Shown here one piece after another: positions 1-5,568 of a stretch of 5,775 nucleotides of DNA. Both the position numbers and the translations under genes were made by a program. This DNA is from Roseitalea sp964606055. GTDB lineage: Bacteria; Pseudomonadota; Alphaproteobacteria; Rhizobiales; Rhizobiaceae. The stretch is from the NCBI GenBank assembly GCA_964606055.1, contig CAZSFA010000172.1:1-5775 (forward strand). Reading direction: 5' to 3'. Position 1 is the stretch's first letter. Each line of letters opens with the position of its first letter. The notes beneath the pieces were generated by a model. That model was not told the DNA's origin, did no database searches, and was given only the letters and a program-made list of their open reading frames with translations.

Positions 1-463
1 CGTTCTCGATCTCCATGTTGATCCGCTCATCGGGATAGAGCGGCGTCAGATTGTCGAAGTGGCTCTTGTGCCTGATCTTCTCGGGGTCTTCGAAGTTGAT
101 CGTGTTGACCTTGAGCAACGCAAAATAGCGTTCGCCATCCTTGGGCGCGCGAATTGTGCCCTGAACGGTGTCGCCCGTCTTCAGCGAAAACCGCCGGATC
201 TGCGACGGGGAGATATAGATGTCATCGGGACCCGGCAGATAGTTGGCGCTCGCCGAGCGCAAGAAACCAAACCCGTCCTGCAAGATTTCGACAACGCCTT
301 CACCAATGATTTCAATGTCATCGGCCGCCATGCGCTTGAGGATGGCAAACATCAACTCCTGCTTGCGCATCACACTGGCGTTTTCGACTTCCAGATTCTC
401 GGCGAATTCAACAAGTTCAGGCGCCGATTTGACCTGAAGGTCGTGTAGTTTCATTTGTTCCAT
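1..463 (-). CDS. rho: Transcription termination factor Rho, N-terminal part (cut by window edge)
   Basis: Rho is a hexameric RNA-dependent ATPase/helicase that ends transcription in the cytoplasm. The 154 residues visible begin MEQMKLHDLQ, the alphaproteobacterial type of Rho start. An N-terminal helical domain (about residues 4-48, with MRKQELMFAIL at 32-42) is followed by the start of the cold-shock RNA-binding domain: the RNP1-like DGFGFLR (63-69), YLPGPDDIYIS (75-85) and IRRFSLKTGD (89-98). The conserved HFDNLTPLYPDER (135-147) leads toward the ATPase domain, which lies outside the window together with the Walker motifs and Q/R loops. The start at 463 is chosen because many alpha Rho proteins have three residues before MKL; the in-frame ATG at 454 is an equally possible start, and neither has a strong Shine-Dalgarno. 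The gene lies downstream of hemJ on the same strand but 185 nt away, with its own promoter candidate. Confidence 0.95.
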   Translation of the reverse strand, partial: MEQMKLHDLQVKSAPELVEFAENLEVENASVMRKQELMFAILKRMAADDIEIIGEGVVEILQDGFGFLRSASANYLPGPDDIYISPSQIRRFSLKTGDTVQGTIRAPKDGERYFALLKVNTINFEDPEKIRHKSHFDNLTPLYPDERINMEIEN

Positions 464-473
464 GGTGAACCAC

Positions 474-522
474 GAATTGGGGAATAGGGGGAAGAGGCGC
501 GCAGGGTGCGGGGGAGGCAATG
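474..522 (-). promoter_or_regulatory. C-rich, G-poor segment in the rho mRNA leader (possible rut site)
   Basis: On the strand transcribed into rho mRNA, this 49-nt stretch has 27 C and only 5 G, with runs of four and five C. It lies between the candidate promoter and the rho start codon. C-rich, G-poor unstructured RNA is what Rho binds, and in E. coli rho is autoregulated by Rho-dependent attenuation in its leader. A similar role here is inference from composition and position. Confidence 0.35.
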
Positions 523-542
523 CTGCACCGCGCGTTTGGCGT

Positions 543-571
543 CATCTACGTCGACTGTGCGGCGATTTCAA
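543..571 (-). promoter_or_regulatory. Candidate sigma-70 promoter for rho
   Basis: Read on the minus strand, TTGAAA (566-571) is separated by exactly 17 nt from TAGATG (543-548). The -35 element is preceded by C, as in the alphaproteobacterial CTTGAC consensus. Transcription would start near 536, giving a rho leader of about 73 nt. This is a consensus match by eye only; -10 elements vary widely in this class. Confidence 0.45.
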
Positions 572-648
572 GTCCGACGGCCCGCCACCATCGGCCAATG
601 AGGCTTCAGTGGTCACCGACCCGCGTCAAGGCGAACGACCGGCCGCGC

Positions 649-1194
649 TCACCACGGTTTGACGATCACCAGGATCACCGCCGCGATCATCGCAACCGTC
701 GGAACCTCGTTGAAGACCCGCCAGTACCGGGCGCTCCTGGTGTTCTGCCCCGCCGCAAACGCCTTGGCGGCCTTGGACAAATGCCCATGCGCGCCGGTCA
801 TCACCAGCACCGCCACCAGTTTGAGGAGGAACCAGACCTGCACGAATGCGCCCGACGCCCAGGCAAGCCAAAGTCCGAGGCCCCATGACACCAGCATCGC
901 CGGCGCCATGATCACCTTGAGCAGCCGCCGCTCCATCACCACAAACGTCTCGGCCTTGTCGCTGCCCGGTTCGGCATCGCAGTGATAGACAAACAGGCGC
1001 GGCAGATACAGCATGCCCGCCATCCACGACATCACCGCGATCACATGGATGGCCTTGACCCAGTCGTAGCGCGCCGCCGGCGACAAGACGAACACGCCCG
1101 CCATGATCGCAGCGAACGCGACCAGCGCCATCGCTGCACGCGTGGCCGCCTTGCGGCCCTTGGACTGGCTGGTCTCCGGTTCGGTCTGCGACAT
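649..1194 (-). CDS. hemJ: Protoporphyrinogen IX oxidase HemJ
   Basis: HemJ oxidises protoporphyrinogen IX to protoporphyrin IX, the next-to-last step of haem synthesis, in the inner membrane. It replaces HemG/HemY in most alphaproteobacteria and cyanobacteria. The 181-residue protein has the family signature YDWVKAIHVIAVMSWMAG (43-60) with the conserved His50, then LYLPRLFVYH (62-71), a WFLLKL segment (121-126) with the conserved Lys125, and the C-terminal RVFNEVPT (159-166). Hydrophobic segments lie near 21-39, 48-68, 93-113, 119-133 and 164-179, suggesting five membrane spans, the first being an N-terminal extension compared with the shorter cyanobacterial proteins. The ATG at 1194 starts a polar, Lys/Arg-containing N-terminus (MSQTEPETSQ); an in-frame TTG two codons upstream is an alternative. 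It lies 19 nt after hemE with no clear Shine-Dalgarno, so translation is probably coupled to hemE. Confidence 0.93.
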   Translation of the reverse strand: MSQTEPETSQSKGRKAATRAAMALVAFAAIMAGVFVLSPAARYDWVKAIHVIAVMSWMAGMLYLPRLFVYHCDAEPGSDKAETFVVMERRLLKVIMAPAMLVSWGLGLWLAWASGAFVQVWFLLKLVAVLVMTGAHGHLSKAAKAFAAGQNTRSARYWRVFNEVPTVAMIAAVILVIVKPW

Positions 1195-1213
1195 CGTCAA
1201 GGCCCGATCATCG

Positions 1214-2239
1214 TCATGCGGTGCCGCGCACCCGACGCACAAGATAGCCCATGTCGTCCGGATCGGCCTGCGGCGTGATTCCATGGCCCAGATTGAAGAC
1301 GAACGGGCCGCCCGCCAGCGCCTGAAGAATGCGGTCGACACCCTCGGCGATCGCGTCGCGGCCGGCAACGACCCGCAACGGATCAAGGTTGCCCTGAATC
1401 GGGCCTTCCTTCTGCATCGCCTGCGCCACATCGAGCGGTACCGTCCAGTCGAGCGCCACCATGTCGGCGCCGGTGCACTCGCGGTATTGACGGTATTGGA
1501 ATCCCGCGCCTTTTGGAAACGCGATCACCTTGGCACCCGGCCGCTCCTTTTTGACGGTGGCGATGATCCGCCGCACCGGTTCAATGCAGCAGCGCGAAAA
1601 GGCGACCTCGTCGAGCACGCCGGCCCAACTGTCGAAGATCTTCACCGCATCGGCACCGGCGTCGATCTGTGCAATCAGATAACGCGAGGATGATTCCACC
1701 AGCACATCGAGCAGCCGATCAAGCGCCTTTGGCTGCTGATAGAGCATCATGCGCGCCGGCGCCTGATCGGGCGTTCCACGGCCGGCGATCATGTAGGTGG
1801 CAACCGTCCATGGCGCGCCACAAAACCCCAGAAGCGTCGTTTCATCCGGCAATTCGAGCCGCAGCCGGCGCACGGTTTCAAAGACGGGGGCCAGATGATC
1901 GACCACGCCATCGGGCGTCAGCGTCTCGACTTCGCCGTCGGCAAGCGGGCGCATGCGCGGTCCCTCGCCCTGCACGAACGTCACGTCACGGTCCAGCGCA
2001 TCGGGAATGACCAATATGTCCGAAAACAGGATCGCCGCATCAAAGCCGTAACGGCGGATCGGTTGCAGCGTCGCCTCGACCGCCAGATCGGGCGTGTAGC
2101 AGAAGTTGAGGAAGTTCTTCGCCTTGGCGCGGGTCGCCCGGTATTCGGGCAGATAGCGGCCGGCCTGTCGCATCACCCATATCGGCGGTGGCGTGATCGT
2201 CTGCCCCTCCATCACCGCCACAATGGCTCTCTTGGTCAT
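1214..2239 (-). CDS. hemE: Uroporphyrinogen III decarboxylase HemE
   Basis: HemE removes four carboxyl groups from uroporphyrinogen III to give coproporphyrinogen III in the cytoplasm, using no cofactor. The 341-residue length is normal for the family. Signature sequences are all present: WVMRQAGRYLPEYR (21-34, with substrate-binding Arg24 and Arg28), FSDIL (72-76, with the catalytic Asp74), GFCGAPWTVATYM (138-150, with Tyr149), FDSWAG (202-207), GNLDP (283-287) and FNLGHGI (315-321, with His319). The ATG at 2239 is chosen because a Shine-Dalgarno AGGA (2249-2252 on the complementary strand) lies 9 nt upstream. A GTG at 2257 in the same frame would make this ribosome site coding and is unlikely. 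It is the first gene of the leftward hemE-hemJ unit and borders the putative replication origin, as in Caulobacter and rhizobia. Confidence 0.97.
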   Translation of the reverse strand: MTKRAIVAVMEGQTITPPPIWVMRQAGRYLPEYRATRAKAKNFLNFCYTPDLAVEATLQPIRRYGFDAAILFSDILVIPDALDRDVTFVQGEGPRMRPLADGEVETLTPDGVVDHLAPVFETVRRLRLELPDETTLLGFCGAPWTVATYMIAGRGTPDQAPARMMLYQQPKALDRLLDVLVESSSRYLIAQIDAGADAVKIFDSWAGVLDEVAFSRCCIEPVRRIIATVKKERPGAKVIAFPKGAGFQYRQYRECTGADMVALDWTVPLDVAQAMQKEGPIQGNLDPLRVVAGRDAIAEGVDRILQALAGGPFVFNLGHGITPQADPDDMGYLVRRVRGTA

Positions 2240-2296
2240 CGCTGTTCGTCCTTCCACAGCCCGTGTTTAAGGCAAAAGGTTTCCCGATGGGATTTT

Positions 2297-2320
2297 GATT
2301 CTCTTGTGACTCGGTGAGTC
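2297..2320. promoter_or_regulatory. Cluster of three GANTC (CcrM-type methylation) sites
   Basis: GATTC (2297-2301), GACTC (2308-2312) and GAGTC (2316-2320) fall within 24 bp; the last two also form a GACTC/GAGTC inverted repeat around GGT. GANTC is the target of the alphaproteobacterial cell-cycle methyltransferase CcrM, and such sites occur in origins and cell-cycle promoters. They lie 58-81 nt upstream of the hemE start codon. Confidence 0.5.
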
Positions 2321-2368
2321 CTGCGGACTTTGCGCCATGCACACGTCGTCAACGGACAATCATCAAAA

Positions 2369-2399
2369 CACCGTGTCATCGATGGTTTTCCCCACGGTG
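2369..2399. repeat. Inverted repeat CACCGTG / CACGGTG
   Basis: A perfect 7-bp inverted repeat (2369-2375 and 2393-2399) flanks 17 nt that include a run of four T. It could form a small hairpin or be an operator. It is not followed by a T-run on either strand, so it is not an intrinsic terminator. Confidence 0.4.
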
Positions 2400-2408
2400 C
2401 GCATCGTC

Positions 2409-2417
2409 TGTGAATAT
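2409..2417 (-). promoter_or_regulatory. Weak DnaA-box-like site
   Basis: The minus strand reads ATATTCACA, with two mismatches to TTATCCACA. Such a match is expected by chance fairly often; it gains weight only from its place in the candidate origin. Confidence 0.25.
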
Positions 2418-2483
2418 GCTGCCAATGCAATGGTGCTTCAATGCTTTGGCGTCGATCAACTGCCCTGGCATTCAGGCAAGACC

Positions 2484-2509
2484 TGTGCGTAACCGCTGGA
2501 CAACGCACA
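2484..2509. repeat. Inverted repeat TGTGCGT / ACGCACA
   Basis: A perfect 7-bp inverted repeat (2484-2490 and 2503-2509) surrounds 12 nt. Its right arm overlaps the end of a TTGTCC core that is present on the minus strand. No T-run follows. Confidence 0.4.
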
Positions 2510-2552
2510 ACTCACACCGTTTCACAGCCCGTCGTCTCGGTCGTCAACGCCG

Positions 2553-2566
2553 GTCCACATGTGGAC
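2553..2566. repeat. Perfect 14-bp palindrome
   Basis: GTCCACATGTGGAC reads identically on both strands. It has the form of a binding site for a dimeric protein, or of two back-to-back DnaA cores with no spacer. It lies in the middle of the candidate origin. Confidence 0.7.
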
Positions 2567-2568
2567 AA
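2560..2568 (-). promoter_or_regulatory. DnaA box, one mismatch to consensus
   Basis: The minus strand reads TTGTCCACA, differing from the TTATCCACA consensus only at position 3. It overlaps the right half of a 14-bp palindrome, so a much weaker opposing CCACA core (2555-2559) faces it on the other strand. It is the best DnaA box in the gap. Confidence 0.5.
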
Positions 2569-2629
2569 CGTGCCCCGTCCGCCGCGCTGCCGCCACCCGC
2601 CCCGCGACCTCGCCGCTCATCGATCCCCG

Positions 2630-2638
2630 TTTCCCACA
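2630..2638 (+). promoter_or_regulatory. Weak DnaA-box-like site
   Basis: The plus strand reads TTTCCCACA, with two mismatches to TTATCCACA and an intact CCACA core. It is the only such site in the GC-rich right part of the gap, near maf. Confidence 0.25.
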
Positions 2639-2709
2639 GGCGCGCCCCCGGCTGTGAGCACGACCGCGCGCTTGCCGCGTTACCGCGCCGGGTCTAAACG
2701 GGCCATGCA

Positions 2710-3324
2710 ATGAACCAGCCACACCCCGGTCCCGCCCTCGTGCTTGCATCGGCAAGCCCGTTCCGCGCCAAGATCCTGCGCGATGCCGGGCTGTCGTTTG
2801 ACACCGCTTCGGCGTCCATCGACGAGCGCAGCGTTGAAGCGCCGTTGCTGGAAGCCGGCCTCGACGCCGGCGACATCGCCCAGATGCTGGCCGAGACCAA
2901 GGCGCTCGATGTATCGGCCGGCCATCCCGGTCGGCTCGTTCTGGGCGCCGACCAGACGTTGTCGCTCGATGGCGCACTGCTGCACAAGGCGGCCGACATG
3001 GAAGAGGCGCGCCGCCGGCTGCTCGCGCTTTCCGGCAAGACCCATGAACTGCACAGCGCGCTGGCGCTTGTCCATGACGGCGAAACGCTGTGGCGGCACG
3101 TCGCGGTCGCGCATATGACGATGCGCCCGCTGTCGCCCGGCTTCATCGGCCGGCATCTTGCCAGCGTCGGCGATGCGGCGCTGGCAAGCGTTGGTGTCTA
3201 CCAGATCGAGGGTAAGGGCATTCAGCTCTTCGAGGCGATACGCGGCGACCACTTCACCATTGTCGGCCTGCCATTGCTGCCGCTTCTGGCCGAACTGCGC
3301 GCCATGCATGTCATCGATGGTTGA
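2710..3324 (+). CDS. maf: Maf family nucleoside triphosphate pyrophosphatase
   Basis: Maf proteins hydrolyse non-canonical or selected nucleoside triphosphates to the monophosphate plus pyrophosphate in the cytoplasm. Their over-expression affects septum formation in some bacteria. The 204-residue protein shows the family pattern: LASASPFRAKIL (12-23, with the conserved Ser and Arg), DERSVE (38-43), Lys64, LGADQTL (78-84, with the catalytic-type Asp81), GKTHELHSA (109-117) and YQIEGKGIQLFEAIRGDHFTIVGLPL (164-189). The YQIEG motif is common in alphaproteobacterial members, and the substrate (dTTP/UTP type or 7-methyl-GTP type) cannot be settled from this. The ATG at 2710 fits the family length, but no convincing Shine-Dalgarno precedes it. 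It opens the rightward operon and overlaps aroE by 8 bp. In related genomes ppsR usually lies just upstream; here it does not. Confidence 0.93.
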   Translation: MNQPHPGPALVLASASPFRAKILRDAGLSFDTASASIDERSVEAPLLEAGLDAGDIAQMLAETKALDVSAGHPGRLVLGADQTLSLDGALLHKAADMEEARRRLLALSGKTHELHSALALVHDGETLWRHVAVAHMTMRPLSPGFIGRHLASVGDAALASVGVYQIEGKGIQLFEAIRGDHFTIVGLPLLPLLAELRAMHVIDG

Positions 3325-4162
3325 ACCCGTGCGCGCGTTCGTCGTTGGTCATCCGATCGGTCATTCGCGGTCGCCGCTGATCCATCGCTTCTGGCTGGCG
3401 GAACTGGGTCTTGAAGGCAGTTACGAGGCGCTCGACATCGCGCCGGCCGCGTTCGACGCCTTCCTTGCCGGTCTCGCCGGGGCCGGATGGGCCGGCGGCA
3501 ACGTCACCATTCCGCACAAGCAGGCCGCCCATGCCGGCGCGACCCGCACCGATGCGGCGGCCAACGCCATCGGTGCGGCCAACACAGTGTGGTTCGAGGG
3601 CGGTGAGTTGTGCGCCGGCAACACGGACGCCTATGGTTTTTCCGCCAATCTCGATGCCGCGGCATCCCATTGGCGCGAAGGGCGCCGGGCGCTGGTCATC
3701 GGCGCGGGCGGCGCAAGCCGCGCCATTTTGCATGCGTTGCTGGATGTCGGTTATGGCCACATCGACCTCGCCAACCGCACCGTGGCGCGGGCGCAGGACT
3801 TGGCCGACCGGTTCGGGCCGGCGATCCGGGTCCTCGCGCTCGCCGACATCAACCGCGCAGCCGCACAGGCCGACCTTATCGTCAACACCACCGCGCTCGG
3901 CATGAAGGGCCAGCCGCCCCTGACGCTCGACTTCGCGCGCGTCTTTGACCACGCCATCGTCACCGACATCGTCTACAGCCCGCTGACCACGCCGTTTCTG
4001 GCGGCCGCCCGCGACCACGGCCTGACGACCGTCGACGGGCTCGGCATGTTGCTCCATCAGGCGGCGCCCGGTTTCGAGCGCTGGTTCGGCGCGCGCCCGG
4101 CGGTCACCGATGCCCTGCGCGCGCATATCGTCGATGACCTGCGCAAGGCCGACCTGGCATGA
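3317..4162 (+). CDS. aroE: Shikimate dehydrogenase (NADP+)
   Basis: AroE reduces 3-dehydroshikimate to shikimate with NADPH, the fourth step of the shikimate pathway to aromatic amino acids. The 281-residue length is typical. The N-terminal substrate domain has GHPIGHSRSPLIH (11-23), NVTIPHK (62-68, catalytic Lys68), ANT (88-90) and GNTD (101-104, catalytic-type Asp104). The NADP-binding Rossmann fold has GAGGASRA (129-136), NRT (153-155), and NTTALGM (190-196), followed by DIVYSPLTTP (217-226) and DGLGMLLHQA (240-249). The ATG at 3317 gives the normal short lead before the first strand; an in-frame ATG at 3308 would add three residues. The start lies inside the maf end (8-bp overlap) without its own clear ribosome site, so translation is probably coupled to maf. 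Its last codons overlap coaE by ATGA. Confidence 0.96.
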   Translation: MVEPVRAFVVGHPIGHSRSPLIHRFWLAELGLEGSYEALDIAPAAFDAFLAGLAGAGWAGGNVTIPHKQAAHAGATRTDAAANAIGAANTVWFEGGELCAGNTDAYGFSANLDAAASHWREGRRALVIGAGGASRAILHALLDVGYGHIDLANRTVARAQDLADRFGPAIRVLALADINRAAAQADLIVNTTALGMKGQPPLTLDFARVFDHAIVTDIVYSPLTTPFLAAARDHGLTTVDGLGMLLHQAAPGFERWFGARPAVTDALRAHIVDDLRKADLA

Positions 4163-4779
4163 CCGCGCACACCATGATCAGACTGGGCCTGACCGGTTCG
4201 ATCGGCATGGGCAAATCGACGACGGCGACGATGTTCGCCGATGCGGGCATACCGGTGCATGATTCCGATGCCGCGGTGCATCGCCTTTATTCGGGAGAGG
4301 CAGCGCCGCTCATCGAGGCGGTGTTTCCGGGCACGACGACAGACGGTGTCGTCGACCGCAAGGCGCTCGGCGCCCGCGTTCTCGGCGACCCGGACGCCTT
4401 GGCGCAGCTGGAATCGATCGTTCATCCACTTGTGGCCAAGTCCGAAGCCGCGTTCATCGCAAAGGCAAGAGACGACGGCGCGCGCCTTGTCGTTCTCGAC
4501 ATCCCGCTCCTGTTCGAGATCGGCGCCGAGCACCGCACCGACGCCATCGTCGTCGTCACCGCGCCCGCCGATGTCCAGCGCGAACGGGTTCTGTCGCGGC
4601 CCGGCATGACACAGGCCAAGTTCGAGGCGATCCTCGCGCGGCAAGTGCCCGACGCGCACAAACGCGCCCGCGCCGACTACATCATCGACACGTCGCTTGG
4701 CATGGACGCCGCGCGCGCCAAGGTGGCCAATCTGATTGCCGTACTGTCGGCCACGCCGGCCGTCGCCGACCCGCGATGA
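4159..4779 (+). CDS. coaE: Dephospho-CoA kinase
   Basis: CoaE phosphorylates the 3'-hydroxyl of dephospho-CoA with ATP, the last step of coenzyme A synthesis. The 206-residue protein begins with a P-loop, GSIGMGKST (13-21), followed by DSDAAVHRLY (35-44), ESIVHPLV (85-92), the core motif DIPLLFE (114-120) and ADYIIDTS (172-179), all in family order. The ATG at 4159 overlaps the aroE stop (ATGA) and has AAGG 10 nt upstream inside aroE. The ATG at 4174 (five codons later) would give the common MIxLGLTGS start but has no ribosome site. Length and motifs are complete, with no sign of damage. It shares the maf-aroE transcript by overlap. Confidence 0.95.
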   Translation: MTAHTMIRLGLTGSIGMGKSTTATMFADAGIPVHDSDAAVHRLYSGEAAPLIEAVFPGTTTDGVVDRKALGARVLGDPDALAQLESIVHPLVAKSEAAFIAKARDDGARLVVLDIPLLFEIGAEHRTDAIVVVTAPADVQRERVLSRPGMTQAKFEAILARQVPDAHKRARADYIIDTSLGMDAARAKVANLIAVLSATPAVADPR

Positions 4780-4809
4780 CACAGGTCCGCCGATAGCCTT
4801 GGATTGGCA

Positions 4810-4833
4810 TCGGGCCGTCTTGCCCGACGCAAG
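4810..4833 (+). repeat. Two overlapping, mutually exclusive small stems upstream of dnaQ
   Basis: TCGGGC (4810-4815) can pair with GCCCGA (4822-4827) around a 6-nt loop. Alternatively CTTGC (4819-4823) can pair with GCAAG (4829-4833) around a 5-nt loop. The two stems share bases, so only one can form at a time. Neither is followed by a T-run, so an intrinsic terminator after coaE is not supported. Confidence 0.35.
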
Positions 4834-4859
4834 GCGAACGGGACAAGATGGCGTCCGTC

Positions 4860-4864
4860 AGGGG
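4860..4864 (+). promoter_or_regulatory. Ribosome binding site of dnaQ
   Basis: AGGGG lies 8 nt before the ATG at 4873. It decides the dnaQ start over the in-frame TTG at 4804, which would add 23 residues unlike DnaQ before the first exonuclease strand. Confidence 0.6.
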
Positions 4865-4872
4865 TGTGTTTG

Positions 4873-5568
4873 ATGCGTGAGATCATCTTCGATATCGAAT
4901 CGACCGGGCTCGAACCGGACGCCGACCGGATTATCGAGATCGGCGCCGTCGAACTCGACAACCGGTTTCCGACCGGCCGCACACTGCATCTGTTGGTCAA
5001 TCCCCAGGGTCGTCAGGTGCATCCCGAGGCGCTGGCCGTGCACGGCATCAGCAACGACATGCTCGCCGACAAGCCGCGCTTTGCCGATGTGGTCGAGCAG
5101 TGGTTCCAGTTCACGGACGGTGCACGGCTGGTGGCGCACAATGCGTCGTTCGATGTCTCGTTCTTCAACGCCGAGTTTGCGCGCATCGGGTTTGATCCCA
5201 TCGCGCCGGCGCGCGTGGTCGACAGCCTGGCACTGGCGCGCCGGCGGCACCCGATGGGCCCCAACTCGCTCGATGCCCTGTGTTCGCGTTACGGGATCGA
5301 CAATTCACGCCGCACCAAGCACGGCGCGCTGCTCGACAGCGAACTTCTGGCCGAGGTCTATATCGAACTCGTCGGCGGCCGGCAGGCCGCGCTCGGCTTT
5401 GATGCTGGTGAGGACTATGAGCTCGATGCCGGGGGCGGGCGCAAGCGGGAGCCAGCCAGACAGCGCCCGGAGCCACTGCCGTCACGGATCACCGATCAGG
5501 AACGCGCCGCCCATGCGGCGCTGGTCGAAAAGCTCGGCGACGAAGCCCTCTGGCTGCGCCGCCGATAG
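4873..5568 (+). CDS. dnaQ: DNA polymerase III epsilon subunit (3'-5' proofreading exonuclease)
   Basis: Epsilon removes misincorporated nucleotides as part of the replicative core (alpha-epsilon, plus theta in enterics). The 231-residue protein has all five residues of a DEDDh exonuclease: Asp7 and Glu9 in FDIESTG (Exo I), Asp94 in LVAHNASFDVSFFNAEF (87-103, Exo II), and His150 and Asp155 in KHGALLDSELLAEVY (149-163, Exo III). After about residue 180 comes a charged, proline-containing linker (about 186-205). It leads to a C-terminal helical tail (208-231), the part expected to bind the polymerase subunit. The start MREIIFDIESTG has a good ribosome site and gives normal length. It lies 93 nt after coaE, so it may share the upstream transcript or use an internal promoter that I could not identify. 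It converges with secB. Confidence 0.96.
   Translation: MREIIFDIESTGLEPDADRIIEIGAVELDNRFPTGRTLHLLVNPQGRQVHPEALAVHGISNDMLADKPRFADVVEQWFQFTDGARLVAHNASFDVSFFNAEFARIGFDPIAPARVVDSLALARRRHPMGPNSLDALCSRYGIDNSRRTKHGALLDSELLAEVYIELVGGRQAALGFDAGEDYELDAGGGRKREPARQRPEPLPSRITDQERAAHAALVEKLGDEALWLRRR

Larger units (their letters stand above)
2252..2532. repeat. Near-identical 13-mer direct repeat within the candidate origin
   Basis: TTCCACAGCCCGT (2252-2264) and TTTCACAGCCCGT (2520-2532) match at 12 of 13 positions and lie 268 bp apart in the same orientation. The first copy overlaps the hemE Shine-Dalgarno region. A second exact pair, GTCGTCAACG at 2345-2354 and 2540-2549, lies in the same interval. Both may be DnaA-related or simply chance. 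Confidence 0.4.
2240..2709. other. Putative chromosomal replication origin (oriC) between hemE and maf
   Basis: This is the longest non-coding stretch of the window, 470 nt. Genes on both sides are transcribed away from it, which matches leading-strand orientation from an origin. Known origins in Caulobacter crescentus and Sinorhizobium meliloti lie next to hemE. The left two thirds are visibly richer in A+T than the flanking genes, with small A/T runs near 2274-2300 and 2359-2390. It contains a one-mismatch DnaA box at 2560-2568 and weaker two-mismatch boxes at 2409-2417 and 2630-2638. It also holds three clustered GANTC sites and many short direct and inverted repeats, listed separately. 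I see no paired TTAA-N7-TTAA CtrA site, no clear IHF site and no strong AT-rich unwinding element. The call rests on location and repeat content together. The alternative is a plain divergent promoter region. Confidence 0.6.

Noticed and set aside
2240..2257. Longer HemE start at GTG 2257
   Set aside because: It would turn the Shine-Dalgarno into coding sequence and add six residues that are not typical of HemE; the ATG at 2239 is well placed.
2267..2284. Possible CtrA site starting at TTAA (2267-2270)
   Set aside because: The second half seven bases later reads GGTT rather than TTAA, so only a half-site is present.
2324..2352. Possible hemE promoter with TTGACG at 2347-2352 (minus strand)
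   Set aside because: The -35 element is good, but no acceptable -10 hexamer occurs at 16-18 nt spacing.
2441..2713. 90-codon open frame in the hemE-maf gap that ends overlapping the maf start by ATGA
   Set aside because: The overlap is suggestive, but the product is Arg/Pro-rich and low in complexity with no family resemblance, and no ribosome site precedes it. Other frames of the same stretch are equally open.
2522..2977. 151-codon minus-strand open frame running from maf into the gap
   Set aside because: The translation is Arg/Gly/Ala-dominated, which is typical of wrong-frame GC-rich DNA.
2680..3309. 209-codon open frame on the minus strand opposite maf
   Set aside because: It is an antisense shadow of maf, which is clearly real.
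3311..4126. Long open frame (271 codons) on the minus strand opposite aroE
   Set aside because: It is the antisense shadow of a GC-rich gene with few stops; aroE on the plus strand has every family motif and the antisense product resembles nothing known.
4057..4782. Long open frame on the minus strand opposite coaE
   Set aside because: It is an antisense shadow spanning the aroE/coaE junction. The product is rich in Arg/Gly/His with no recognisable domain.
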